Positions 47,182-59,040 of a stretch of DNA of 64,000 bases are shown here, piece after piece (positions within the stretch are counted from its first letter, which is position 1; each line of letters begins with the position of its first letter). Source of the stretch: Stichopus chloronotus (Eukaryota; Echinodermata; Holothuroidea; Aspidochirotida; Stichopodidae). The stretch covers positions 5,545,315 to 5,609,314 of the forward strand of contig CM037842.1 of the NCBI GenBank assembly GCA_021234535.1. Reading direction: 5' to 3'. The notes below the pieces were generated by a model, which worked only from the letters and a program-made list of their open reading frames with translations, ran no database searches and was not told the DNA's origin. The translations under genes were made by a program, and so were the position numbers.

Positions 47182-48231
47182 ATCAAGTATTAATCATCCC
47201 AATATAAATGGAGAAAAATATTTTTAGTCGTTTGCTTCATTTGTTTCTCTCCCCCCGGCCTCCCCCACCCACACATTCAGTGCCAACTTACCCTGTTGTA
47301 GCCTAATTATAGGCCTACTCTGGTGTTAATTCTTTTTCTATACCGATCAATTGATAAATATCCCTCTCCTTAGAGCCTTGTTCAGTTTAAGGGGATGTAG
47401 GTGTAACTACCAAACCCTTGCTGATATACCTGTATGTGTGTATATTCTTGCTTTGCAGCAATAGTAACTTTACTTATGCCCTCATGTACTGTGAATTTTG
47501 CTTACCCCTGGCCAAAAATGTAGCTTGGGTGATGACTGGCTGCTTTTAACGTCAAGCATGATTTTGTCCTTTTTTTTCTCTTTTATTACAAAGGCAATCA
47601 CTATAAATGGTCTGATGTTGTGGTTCGGATTCGCGAAAGTTATTGGGTACTGATGGAAGCCAGTGGACGATACTAAATATGATAGAGGGGTACTGATGTA
47701 TTTTTCCCCCACCATTTTGTCACTGTGTAAGCTAACAGTTCTCTGTGTTTAATAGGCATGTACCAACAAGTTCCACTTTATGTAAATCAAGATTCAACTT
47801 GATCACTTTGTGATTTGTTTCAAAGTGTCACTTTTTTTTCTCTCCCAATCATCTTAATCTGTATCTATCATTTTAAGGTCTTGGTAGAGGGGGTGGGTTG
47901 AGGTGCTATGATTTTGTGACGTGTAGGGAACTTGCAAAACTTGACCTGTCTGTATAATATTCATTTCCCCCACAATATTTAAGTTTTGGTATTTCAAAAA
48001 TGAGTAACACCTGGACCATTAGACACTGGTCTGGGATAATTCATTTTCCTACACCTCAAACATTACAGGTAGATCCTGTGGGTAACAAATAGCTGCAAAG
48101 CAGAGACAGAGAAAATCTTGCCAGGTGGTTAATTGTACCAGACAAATAATTCAGCACTGAAGGAATGTTTAAATCGGACACCACGATATCGTCGAGTTGA
48201 CGATGTTTACTAAGTTTAGTAGAGCTTAGTA

Positions 48232-48600
48232 GAAAAAAAAAGGATCAGGAGGGACAATTAAGTCCCCATCTAGGACACAGTGAAAAAAAGTAAAAAAAAT
48301 CAAACCGTGTCACACAGCCCAAAGAACATGTCCATTGCATTCTTAAACCCATTAACATTTTTTGCCATCACTAAATTCTCAAGCAACCCATTCCATTCAT
48401 TCACTACCCTCTGAGAAAAGAAGTAACGGCGAATATTGATCCTACTTTGGACCTTCTGGAGTTTAAGACAATCACCTCTGGTAATTTTACTATTTGCAAA
48501 CTTGAAAAGAAAAATCAGAAAATGTTAAATTATCAAAACCATGAACAATCTTGTGAGAAACTGAAGTAGACACATGTAGCAAAAAAAAAAAAAAAAAAAG
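48232..48600 (-). mobile_element. LINE 3' end (reverse-transcriptase C-terminus), minus strand
   Basis: Minus-strand translation gives the typical C-terminal block of CR1/Jockey-like reverse transcriptases: KIVHGFDNLTFSDF, then after a frameshift ITRGDCLKLQKVQSRINIRR, and YFFSQRVVNEWNGLLENLVM followed by FKNAMDMFFGLCDTV, with a stop at 48300-48302. The frameshift makes it non-functional. The 19-20 base A run at 48580-48599 lies upstream of the block on the minus strand, so it is not this element's tail. Confidence 0.85.
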
Positions 48601-48952
48601 GAAAAAAAGCCTCTTGACCTGCAGGAGTCGTAAACTAACACATCCTTTACAGTTCACTTCTGCAATCACAAGCACACTGTGCTAGCGTAAGGGTGAACAT
48701 AAACTTTCCACCAATCAATTCATTTCCGCACATGACGTCATCATGATTCACTTCGCTGTATACTGGAGAGCTGAGACACATTATAGTGGTAATACGTATT
48801 GTATGTATGTACTAACATTACTGCGCACAGGTTTCTGGCAGGCGTTTTGCAAAGGCACGGTCTGCTACCGTCTGTGTGGAATATTAGGGCTATTCATTCC
48901 GTCCTTGAACACTGGATTTTATCGTTAAACTACGCCGGCACCGTTAAAGAAG

Positions 48953-49022
48953 ATGGATTACAATTTCATGAAGCTGAATGTTTTTCTTATCCTTGTAGTT
49001 TTTTCAATTAAAATGTCTTCTG
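48953..49022 (+). CDS. Signal-peptide exon of a secreted/cell-surface Ig-domain protein
   Basis: ATG at 48953 in good initiation context (aaagaagATGG) opens 23 codons reading MDYNFMKLNVFLILVVFSIK and MSS, plus one base, then the consensus donor gtgagt. A lysine before a strongly hydrophobic core and the small residues SS(G) at the end are those of a cleavable signal peptide. The exon leaves in phase 1, the usual phase for signal-peptide exons before an Ig domain, and the Ig exon at 62446 is entered in phase 1. The joining across 13.4 kb is inferred from phase and type, and other exons could lie between. Confidence 0.6.
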
Positions 49023-49516
49023 GTGAGTCGGACAAGAATTAGTCCTAACGATACTGTAACTTTAGTGTAACTGTAGCAGGGCCTAAAGGTCTTTGTAACA
49101 TAGCCCTAACAACAGCAGGTATGGTAAGTACACGTAGAATGACACATCCCCTAGAATGACGCACAGGCGTCCTCACCTAGGCCTACTACAGTACTAGCCT
49201 AGGCTATGCCCTATATAAGGTACGACACTCATTCTAACGGTAGACGAAACTTATTTTTACATCCTTACGCCGACAGTAAACCTAACTTAACCCTCTGTAT
49301 AATGTCGTTCGGTGTATTAATACTCTTTACGCATAGATCTGCGACCTCCAACGTATTCATAAAAACACTAGACGTAGACCGAGTTATTACAATATTAACT
49401 TAGTACGATAAATGTAAGCCGTCTGGTGCTACTTTGTTGGTTGTCGAGAGCACTGTCAGCAGTCTGCGTAGCTGGCTATTAATACCCTCCTATTCAAGAA
49501 ATGCAAAGAGCGTAAG

Positions 49517-50955
49517 GTAGCATGGATGTATGAAACTTCACGCATCTTATGTAAAATCCTTGGAATTTCTAACTTCTGGAAATTCATAATCCATATGAAT
49601 CCAGTACTCTTGTTAGCAAGTCTGAGACTTCATTTTACTATAATTTGATCCAATTTGGTAGGAATTGCAACTCAAAATCTGTTACTTTAACCAACATTTG
49701 CTTGAGTTAACTGATACGATGAAAACCTGCCAAATTTCGTGCACTTTACAAATAGTTGCATGACAATCAGGGATGATCCTTAAGCAACTTGAAAATGGTT
49801 GTCCCAAGGACAACCAGCTGCAAAAATTTGGTTGTCCTCCCAAAAATTTGGTTGCCCTGCACAACGGACATATAAAAACAAGAAATGTGCAAAATGTGTA
49901 TTTTGCACAGTCAAGACCATGTTTTTGTTTGTCTTTCTTATACAGGTTGAAACTTTCCACAGCTAAATTATACTACTGACTTGTAACTTAAAAGTAATGC
50001 TCAGGGTTTATCCAAAGGGAAGGGGGGAGGGGTTTCCAGAAAGAGGCTGGTAAAATTCCACCTTTTCACTTTGATAATAAAAAAATGTCATTATCTAGAA
50101 TCATTGATGCTGTAAAGTATATATCATATAGAAGAAAATCTCTGTATACATAATATAATGTTTGTTTCAAATCAAAATATGATACATTACTAATCTTGAA
50201 CGGTGCTGTCATTATTTAGAAAATTCATACCAGCTCTCCTTGCACGTGGCACATTTGACCGAATTCTTCGATTGAGATTCATCTACCTGTACTTGCTGTG
50301 TACTGTATGTGCATGTCTGGTACAGTAAAATCAGTTGAAACATGATTGTACACTGAGACTGTTTGTTTGGCGTTTTACGTACCGTGGATTTCAGGTTGTT
50401 TTGGCGGTTTTTTGTGAAAGAAAACAGATGTTTTGCAATGGAGTTCATGCATGTTAAATATTTTGGTTGCATCTCAGTGTTGAGTTGTAAGCATTGCGTC
50501 ACAATATAAATGACCAGGGGTAAAATTTGGTCGTCCAAAGGACAACCTGAGGTAGTAACTTTGGTCGTCCTACATAAATTTTGGTCGTCTCGGACGACCG
50601 GACGACCGCTAAATTTCATCCCTGTGACAATCAGTGCATAAAGAGTGTCCTTTAAAACAAATCCTGTGCGTAAACCTTCAGCAATTACCTGGGAACAAGC
50701 TAGCAATGAAAAATGGTCATGATAATTCCACTGATTGGACAAAATTATTATTTGGAAGTTTGTAACATTAGGCGGCAACTGTGAATAGGATGCCCTAGGC
50801 CTAGCTTACCTCGCGTGTGCAAATGCAGCACCGTAAGTTTACTAATCAGGCAAGAGCGATGAACTAAACAGTGTTTCAGCGTTCTTTTAAGTCATTACAA
50901 GGTACAATTGTCAAAACTTTATCAAGCTGCTTAAGCCATTGCATTTTCGTCTGCT
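49517..50955 (-). repeat. Dispersed ~0.55-kb repeat, copy 2, split by a hAT-like insertion
   Basis: The reverse complement of 10366-10918 is found here in two parts, 49517-49767 and 50625-50955. Matching words include TCAGGCAAGAGCGATGAACT near the right end. Confidence 0.85.
49768..50624. mobile_element. Non-autonomous hAT-like element inserted into an older repeat
   Basis: Ends CAGGGATG and CATCCCTG are perfect 8-bp inverted repeats. They are flanked by TGACAAT on both sides (49761-49767 and 50625-50631), a 7-bp duplication that is one base short of the usual hAT 8. Subterminal regions carry repeated words of the type TTTGGTTGTCC and GGTCGTCC on both sides. The uninterrupted repeat at 10366-10918 lacks this segment, which confirms the insertion. 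The minus-strand ORF at 50212-50778 crosses the element's right end, so it is not an intact transposase. Confidence 0.8.
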
Positions 50956-51850
50956 CCGTTGTAATTACCGATAAGAAAATTTTGTCCATAGCTGTAAAAT
51001 TGACATTCGTTATTCTTGAAAATCAGCTTTCAACCTCCGATGCTTTCTGACGCCTATCACAGTGGGAAACTCTGATGTTGTGTCACTTGTTAAACTTGAA
51101 TACACTTGCAAGCTTGAGAAAATTTGCTGAAATTGAAAACTTTTACAGTAAAGTATAGTCTTGTGATCATTTTCATCATTTGCATATATGCCTGGCAAAA
51201 TGTCTATGTACTACTCTTATAAATCAGTCTGTCTTGACTCGCAAAAGATAACCAGTCATTTTGATTTTTGGGACAGTGGTTCTGACTCAGTGATTAAGTC
51301 TTGCATCAAAGATTTGTTCTAGCAATCCTTTTAAAGATTATAAGTAGGTATGAATGAAGATTACTTGGATGTCCATGATACATCGTACAAAAGAAAAAGG
51401 GTGCACTAAGCTGTAATCATCTCGTTATGACTAGAAAGTTATCACGCCACCAGAGAAAATCTAACATGATAAGCATTCATGAAGTAACCATGCATCCTGT
51501 TGTACCTGGGTCTTAAACTGGAAGGTGAGACTGTAAATAAGCAGGGTAGTGAATTGTGTTTTGTATGCAGTGCATTTCTAATGTACTTTGTACTAAATTC
51601 CTGTATTGTACATTGCAGTGTAGGAATAGTTGAACGGATTAAATTGCTGCTGCAGATGGGTCTACATCTTTGTCTAGGATGGGACAAGGGGCTACTTTAA
51701 AAGGGAAGACAGCCACATGTGCAGCCTCAGTCCTTGCTTAGAGGTCTGGCTAAACACATAGCCGGCCTACTACTGGTGGTCTCCTTGCACAAATATGTAG
51801 CTTGAGTGTGTGTGTCTTCACTTAATTTTGGTGTAAATTTGGACCCAAAG

Positions 51851-51896
51851 AGTTTCACGGAATCCAAGTTGATGGAATTGGAAAGAATCTACAAGG
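51851..51896 (+). CDS. Orphan exon candidate
   Basis: An open frame reads SFTESKLMELERIYK and ends at a consensus donor (AAG, then gtaagt). The reading is charged and helical in character. The acceptor is uncertain: cccaaag at 51844-51850 is weak. No partner exon was identified. It may be part of an unrecognised gene, an alternative exon of the Ig gene, or chance. Confidence 0.25.
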
Positions 51897-52615
51897 TAAG
51901 TAGAAAATAAACCAATGAGTGTCATAATTCCCGTCGAGCCTTTGGCGTTGTTATTTAAGTTGCGGGCCTTGTCCACAAACGGCTGCCAGCAGATTCATGT
52001 TTTTGATAAATATCATTTCTGAAACAGTGAACTGTTACCTAGGCTAACATCTGGAAGTTTTTTTTTTTGCAGTATGGTGTTTCCTACAATATCTTTTAGC
52101 CATTAAAATATATTTGGTGTCCCATCAGTTGTAAAATAAATGTTGTGACAAGAGGGATAATGCAGAGTTGTTTCAAACTTTTTAGCATTTATGCATCGCC
52201 AGACATGACTTTAGCAGGTTCACTTGTTTAAACGATTAACTGAACACATTGGCAAAGTTTCAGAATTAAGGATCATGTTTTGACTTAATACGCACCTTTC
52301 AAATTTCGCCCTATCAACGTGACATTTGTGTCCCGCTTTGCCACGTCGATCATTCAGTTCTAATGTTGCCTGGGTGATTGCGTGATTTTGTCGGGAGATC
52401 ACGCCAGCTGTACCGTAACACTGTTATAAATACTGTCACTGCATGAGTTACGTGTGTTGACTAATTGATAGCATGTAGGCTTGAGTAACAACAGCTGTTA
52501 CAAACAAAATAGCTAACTTTGTGTCCCTTCATTTGGTCATGTCGTTCATGCGTACATAACAGCTTGATATTATACACAGCATGCGTGCTGTTGTCTCTGT
52601 TTGCACTGTCCACAG

Positions 52616-52734
52616 TAAGAACAGTGACAAACACCGAAACCGCGCAAGACGTATTCCAGAGCTACAATCCTCCTCCTCGCTCTGTGAAGCTTGAGAAAAT
52701 ATGTTGTCCCGAAGATGGTCATGTCATGTGGTAA
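52616..52734 (+). CDS. Orphan exon candidate entered in phase 1
   Basis: After the acceptor ctgtccacag the phase-1 reading gives RTVTNTETAQDVFQSYNPPP and RSVKLEKICCPEDGHVMW, then TAA (52732-52734). The phase fits the signal-peptide exon at 48953-49022, so it could give a short alternative secreted product. A Cys-Cys pair and a Trp nine residues later recall an Ig B-C strand, but this is weak. Confidence 0.25.
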
Positions 52735-53991
52735 CATGGTTTGATCATACGGCAGCTGTGTGGTCACCGGAAAAGTATCAGAGGTAACGTAAATAATGTT
52801 CATCAACTCCTGTGAAACGATAATAAAAATGTGGCATCGTTTATTTGGGTCTGATTATGATGATGAATATGTGTGAAATGAGTATGTAGACCCCATTGTT
52901 GGATGTATGAGATTCATGTACCAGTCACGCTAGTGTAACTTAGTAAGACTTTGGCAAGGACTAGCCTAGAGGCTTTACCCTGCTCAAAATGAATGTTACA
53001 GTTACAACAAAATCTTGTCAACAGCCTCTGCTTGGCGTATACGAAGGTTTTGTTTGACATTTTGAATGGTTAAACTATGCCAGTGCATAGTATATATGCA
53101 GGTACGTGGGAAGGCTTAGCCTTAGATGTCTCGGCCTAGACTATACAGTATAGGCTAACGTTAGTCCTATGGTGTAACAGTACTAGGTCTAGTTTCTTTT
53201 GACAGATTGACAGTACAATGCACCAAAGCCAAATATTTTTCAAAGGGCTCTTAAGGGAGTCAGTCTGTTAAGTGTTGTCGAAGTTTGTGCACCTATTGTG
53301 GATTTAAAATGTGGAAAATGGAGCATGGGCACTAATCTAGAATAGGGTTATACGACTTATTATGTTACAGGCCTAGCGAAAATTAAAAAGTAACATTACA
53401 CCAAAGATAGTGAGGAAAAACTTACTGTATATGGGTGTATCTTGTTGAATTTCTCCTTTGTGTGGGATGGTGACATTCTGGTATGCTTACTTTTATTTTA
53501 TTTGACACTATGATGGTGGATCAAAAGTATTAAATAAAGGATGGTATAGCCATACCAATCTTGACCAAAATTTTGATGATGCTTATCTCAGTCTGAGAAA
53601 ATATTATAGCCTAGGATCTCCAAGCTGTTTGAGAGTCAAACAGAGTTGCATGTTTCAAAGATATTTGTCAGATATGTCACAGAGAAGGGAGCACTGGAGA
53701 CCCATTTGATTTTTATGCATTAAAGCCTGTAGCCAAATATACCCCTATGAGCAAATCTCCCGTCCTCTTGAAATTACAATAAGTAAGACTAGATGCTAGA
53801 CAGTTGTCGATTTTGGTCCCTTCTTCTTCACTGGTATTGTCTTGAGCTCTTGACTTACCTGTCTATTGACCCACAAGACTCTTCAGCAGCAGGTCCTCGG
53901 CAGGATGGTCCCTCTTCACACTGGTGTAGTACAAATTTCTAACTTACCTGCGAAGGTTACGGCAAGCACTGATTTTGTTTTCCCGTTGCAG

Positions 53992-54080
53992 GAATACAGG
54001 ACATGTCTGACAGACACTATGTCGGTGTACGTATACGGAGACTGCGAAGGAACTCTCCTGATGAAAAATTGGTTGCTAAG
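53992..54080 (+). CDS. Orphan exon candidate, 89 bases
   Basis: A good acceptor (tttgttttcccgttgcag) and a donor (CTAAG, then gtatac) bracket 89 bases with two open frames. One, entered in phase 1, reads IQDMSDRHYVGVRIRRLRRN and SPDEKLVAK. The other, entered in phase 0, begins EYRTCLTDTMSVYVYGDCEG. The splice-site pair is convincing, but the protein is not recognised and no neighbouring exon of matching phase is certain. Confidence 0.3.
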
Positions 54081-54579
54081 GTATACTCTGTGAAATCTTG
54101 GCTGGCAGTTTTGATATTTAACAGACTGGAGACTGTTTAATATTATTAAGTGGGTATGACATGGCTGCCATCAGGAGAGGAGCAGTTTTATGTTCACACT
54201 AATTCTCTGCTGATTAGGACCACCTCAGCCAGTGCTTCTTGGTTCCAGAGTTTATTTTATATTCGGTCCTTGAGTTGGAATTTAAACATTTTTTAATAAG
54301 AAGTTACGAACCAAGAAAATCCTTGAAAACAGGACTGCTGGTAGTTGTGTAAGTTAAGCAATTAACTTGGCATTGAATGATAAGGCTCAGTTTGTTTCGT
54401 TCATACAAACGTATCGATCATTTGACGTGAAGGAAGCTGGCAATTTACAATTATTTTAGATGTTGACCTTTGCAGGTGTTCACAAACGGTATGAACAGAG
54501 AGAGTTGAATGAGTGATAATCCTTGGGCATAATTTGTGTTAGCTGTTTACTCAATCAGATATGAGCGAGACATTGCATA

Positions 54580-56275
54580 GTGTCCCTCTCATGCATGAAA
54601 TCTTTATGCTAATCATAACAATTTTAGTTTAGTCTTGTTGAACTAGACTTTCCAAAAGGAAGCATTTCTGAAGTGAAAGCCGGACATATCATATTCGTTT
54701 GGCATCCCTGTCACACCTACAGTAAAATAAATGCATATCTGCATCTGCAGAGAAATGGTTGTAATGTTTTTTTTTATGTGACAAGTTTCTGAATTCAATT
54801 TTATTCAACTCATATTAGTATGTCAATTGATTGTTTGGCTTTGCAGTATGCATGGAAACCATAATTTGTATTAGCTGTAGACTGTGTTAAATGTAATTGG
54901 GACACAAAGTTGATCAAGTATCTTTGCTACACAAAACATGTTTTGTCAATTTGAATCATCGCTAAAATTTGAATATTTAAAATCTTGCATTTTTGTACAT
55001 AAAATTCAGCTTAAAGCCTGATGGTACGATTTGAATGAAACAAACATTTTATAAATTTTAATGGTTATATTTGAATGAAACAAGCATTTTATCCATTTAA
55101 GCTATTGGAAGAGAAGAAGAGATAGTTGTGGATGGCAGAATGGTGTTCACTCAGTGTCCCAGTCAGTCACACCTTACATGTGAGTTACTTGTAAGCAGGA
55201 TTATAAAGAATGTAATTTCTTAAATCAGTTGTATGTCTGCTCTTTCACTTGCAGTTACTGTGGCAATTGCTTGTATCTTTCCAGTTACTCTAGAAGTCAT
55301 TATCTGTATCCACTGTAGACCGTAGGCTATGACTGGGACACTGTTATATGGTGTCTGAGGGTACAAAATGGCAGGTTTGACTTGCAATGCTGGTAAGAAC
55401 AAGTTGATAGCCATTGAATGGTGCCAAAGAGTTTGGAAGTAAAATTGTCGGTAGTTATGTGATAAGCCTTTTGGTGTCCCTGTCACGCCTGACTTCTCTA
55501 CCTGTAAGAAATTGCTTTTAACACTGTCATTTCCTTTTAACACATATTCTTCAGACATCCTTGTCACATTAAATAGTAGGACAGCTTATGCATAGGTGTG
55601 TCTTTGCAGGACGCTAACACACCATACCAATGAATAACTGACTTCCCTGTCAGGTGTGACAGGGACACAAAATTGGACAGTGTCCCTGTCACAATCAAAA
55701 TATGATATTTGTAGTTTGCATTGTCATTATGCTACGATATGACCAAAAATTTCTGTCAACATATGGGAGTCAGTCTTGCAGTTGAACCATGTTGTGCATT
55801 ATATATTTTAAAGGGTATGCTATGCTTATAATCATTGGAGTGTCATCGGGTGTGACAGGTACACCATAATTTTTGGTGTCCCGTCAGATCTGATACAAAG
55901 AGTCTGCAGCTCGGTTATTCAAAATGTGAAGATGTTCGGTTGAATTCGAGGTAACTTTGAAAAGTGTTCATGTTTTATGCATTCATTTATTTAAATGCAG
56001 CAATTTGCTCAATCTTTTGGAGTCTTTGGCGATAATAAACATGTGTTCAGAAATTTGTGTAAATGTGTTATTTTCCATTTTGTATCGTTGTATGGTCAAG
56101 TTTAATCCTAAATAAGGCTTATCATTAATTTGAGCATGCTTAGACTGCCTCCCATATAACTCCTCACTATTAATGCTTTACCAAAGGGATCATGAAAAAA
56201 CTGGGATGGGTAACAGTGTTATAAAATTTCTGGGCACATTGTAGCAGTTTTGGTGTCCCAGTCACCTCCGCCATT
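54580..56275. repeat. Field of scattered GTGTCCCTGTCAC motifs in both orientations
   Basis: Near-copies of GGTGTCCCTGTCACACCTGA or its complement occur at about 54585, 54700, 54898, 55147, 55335, 55472, 55645-55692, 55855, 55893 and 56250, with no regular spacing; one outlier lies at 52117. At 55656-55692 two exact 13-base arms (GTGACAGGGACAC and its complement) face each other across 11 bases. No coding function is evident. Confidence 0.65.
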
Positions 56276-56995
56276 TTTTTGGAAGGTGCCTTCAAGGGAA
56301 AGTTAGTAAATAATCAGGACATCTTCAACAGCAGCCTTGATTTGACATAAATTTTAGAAATAGATAGATATACCTTCTTGAAAATGATATTTAGACCAGC
56401 ATTACAGGATTTCTAAATTTTGACCCCAGTGTCACACTTTAAACCCCAAATTTATGGACAGACCCAGCTCCTACCTTGTACCTCCTTGGTTCTGACAGTG
56501 CAAAATCTTCAAAGATGCTTGCAGACCATTCACAAAGTATAGCTTAGAGTTAGACCCAGAACTTGCAGAACTGTGCATTTAGTAGCATAACTGCATTACG
56601 TAACACTACACATGACAGCCTCATGCAGTTAACACAAATTTTTAACCCATTTAAATTTGGCAAAAAAATGCCCTCCAAATCAGCAAGAATAATTCATACC
56701 GTATTTTCATTACAATTAAATGATACAGAAGTATATGTTACCCGTTAAACTGTTTTTGGTGATTATTCAAAGCATAAAACATGAAAATTCAGCATCATTC
56801 ACACAATCGAAGGCTTGCAAATGCGGCATACTGCCGCATACTGAGTTAGTGCTTCATTCACTTTTTCTACTCAAAATTCATCTATTTCCTTATCATGGTA
56901 AAAAACTTAAAATGTGGAGAGGTGGACGCAGTGCAAGAGATCATTTGTGTAAAATTTGGTAAGAAAACGAAACTTCTTGTGAATGTGAGAGTTAA

Positions 56996-57013
56996 CGACC
57001 CTGGCGAGGGTCG
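56996..57013. repeat. Small perfect hairpin
   Basis: CGACCCT, loop GGCG, then AGGGTCG. Confidence 0.9.
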
Positions 57014-57126
57014 TGTAATGGGTTAAACCTTTGTGTCAGTGGCATAAGGGCTGTGCCGTAAAGTGTAATGAGCTTAGGCCATTTGACCTACATGCACAGC
57101 CCTGGTCATGGCTTTAGTTAGACCTG

Positions 57127-57334
57127 CAATCTTGGACAAACGCCCTTGGGACACCCCTCTCCCCTCTTTAATGTTGGCTCTAGGATTACTGTTCACAGTG
57201 TAGACTACATAATTCACTCATATAGCACAACATTGGAAAGGGGTGTGGGGTTTCATGTTATGCTCTCAACTAAAATTTAGTATATTATAATTGCAACATA
57301 CGGCAAAGTGTCCCAACAATTTTGTCCAAGATTG
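57127..57334. mobile_element. MITE with CAATCTTGGACAAA ends, copy A
   Basis: Left end CAATCTTGGACAAA; right end TTTGTCCAAGATTG as its exact inverse; the word GGGACAC follows inside both ends. 208 bp, non-coding, and similar throughout to the copy at 58852-59040 in the same orientation. Confidence 0.85.
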
Positions 57335-58082
57335 TCTGAGAATTTTGACTGGCCAGAAGCATGCGCAGTCACTGGTAAACTGTCAATTGCGGTGCATATT
57401 TGTGACATTTTGGGGACTATATTGGAGCTTGTTTCCTGTAATAATATTATTGTGTGAATGCTGTTAGTGATACTAGGGAGTAAAGGGAGGAATAAGTCGA
57501 ATCCATGTAGAGGTTTACACCACATGTGCTAAATAAAATGCAGTCATTGACGAGGTAACAACATGAGTCCAATGCATCTTGTCAAACACGAAACTACTTT
57601 AAGACATTTTGAATGATACAAGTCATGTACTTTTGGCTCAAACTCTGATATTGAAGCAGGCATGGAAGAACCAAAACAACAACAACAACAGCAACAAAAA
57701 ACAACAGTAAAATGTTGGTAGCCAGTTTGAGAAGACCGATGTATACCTGTTCTTCATGATTGTTCACAGTGATGACGTGGTGTCTGGTTTTAAAGTAACT
57801 ACCAGCCGTACACATAACTATTAATGCTTGACTTGCAGGTTAGTCTGAGTGAAAAAAGTTTGCTATTATCATTCGAAAGAAACCAAAGAAATTCAAGTTA
57901 AGTAGATGTGACGTTTGATCATAATCATATAGCAGTGACATTGTGAGACCTATTCTATTGTACAGTACACGGTACACTACCATATGCTAGTCATAAAAAG
58001 CCACAGTTTCAAGTTAAACAGACTTCAGAGAACATTCGGCATTTTGTTGTTAGAGCTATATCATTATAATTTATGTTATATA

Positions 58083-58112
58083 TGAATGAGTGAATGAATG
58101 AATGAATGAATA
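58083..58112. repeat. TGAA/ATGA tetranucleotide microsatellite
   Basis: Six to seven GAAT units. Confidence 0.9.
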
Positions 58113-58851
58113 AAAAAAGTGAGAATTGACAGACATTTGAATTTGTAAATCCAAAATTGGGCATGGGGAATTACTCTGGTCACCCCTTAAATTGAACCCC
58201 AGCCTTCTCATCCAAGCTGACTTAGATCTAACAACAGCATCCGAAAGTATAGTTTAATGAAAATCACATCCCAACAAATGCTTTGACAGGAAAATTGAAA
58301 CGAAATGTCGGCAATGTGTCGGTTACAAGGATGTATATATGTTAAGAGCTTCATGTACTGTAAAAAATGCAGTCATGTTGAATTAGCTCAAAAAATGTAA
58401 AAAAACCAGCCTTTACTAACATTCTACCATTATTTTGATATGAAGTTGAATCAACAGTTCTGACTTTATGCATTTTGGTAGAACGTGGCGCTATTTCATG
58501 ATATCTTATAACTTGGTTTCCTACCACCATTCTACAATTGGAGTGACACTCCTCTTGCAACATAATGCAACGGCTGACCATCAATGTTATTTCTAAATGC
58601 TACCATTTCTGTCGGCGTACAAAACCATGAAATAGTCTATTTCATTCTTATCACTCATTTTCAACAAAACATATATGCAAATAAATCTCCAAATTAAACT
58701 TCTTAGGTTCATAGTCGAAATTCAGAATGCTTTAATTTGAAAATCCTCAGACCCATAGTCCTTGATAACTAATTTTTGTGATGCTGAGCATTTTTCTGTC
58801 AACAGTTCGTTCCAAACTTGCTCGCCAAAAACTCCGTCAGACAATCTTGGA

Positions 58852-59040
58852 CAAAATACCTTGAGACACCCTGCTCCCCATTTCAATGTTGCCTATAGGA
58901 TCACTGTTCATAGTGTACACTTCACTCATATAGCGTAACATTGGAAAGGTGCACAGAGTTTCATGTTATCCTCTCAATTAAAATTTAGTATTGCAATTGC
59001 AAGGTATGGTAAAGTGTCCTTACAATTTTGTCCAAGATTG
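58852..59040. mobile_element. MITE with CAATCTTGGACAAA ends, copy B
   Basis: The same inverted ends (CAATCTTGGACAAAAT; ATTTTGTCCAAGATTG) bound 189 bp. Shared interior blocks with copy A include ACTCATATAGC and AACATTGGAAAGG. No clear target duplication is visible. Confidence 0.85.

Larger units (their letters stand above)
43948..48230. other. Intergenic stretch downstream of dixin
   Basis: No splice-bounded coding region was found. It holds the minisatellites at 44579-44735 and 45702-45789, a poly-G run, and a GT microsatellite (47157-47181). ORFs at 44245-44688 (minus), 44918-45202 (plus) and 46419-46754 (minus) lack domains and are treated as chance. Confidence 0.45.

Noticed and set aside
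50212..50778. 188-codon minus-strand ORF, the longest in the window
   Set aside because: It crosses the right end of the hAT-like insertion into the host repeat, so it cannot be an original transposase frame.
55220..55567. 115-codon minus-strand ORF
   Set aside because: Overlaps the GTGTCCCTGTCAC motif field and has no domain.
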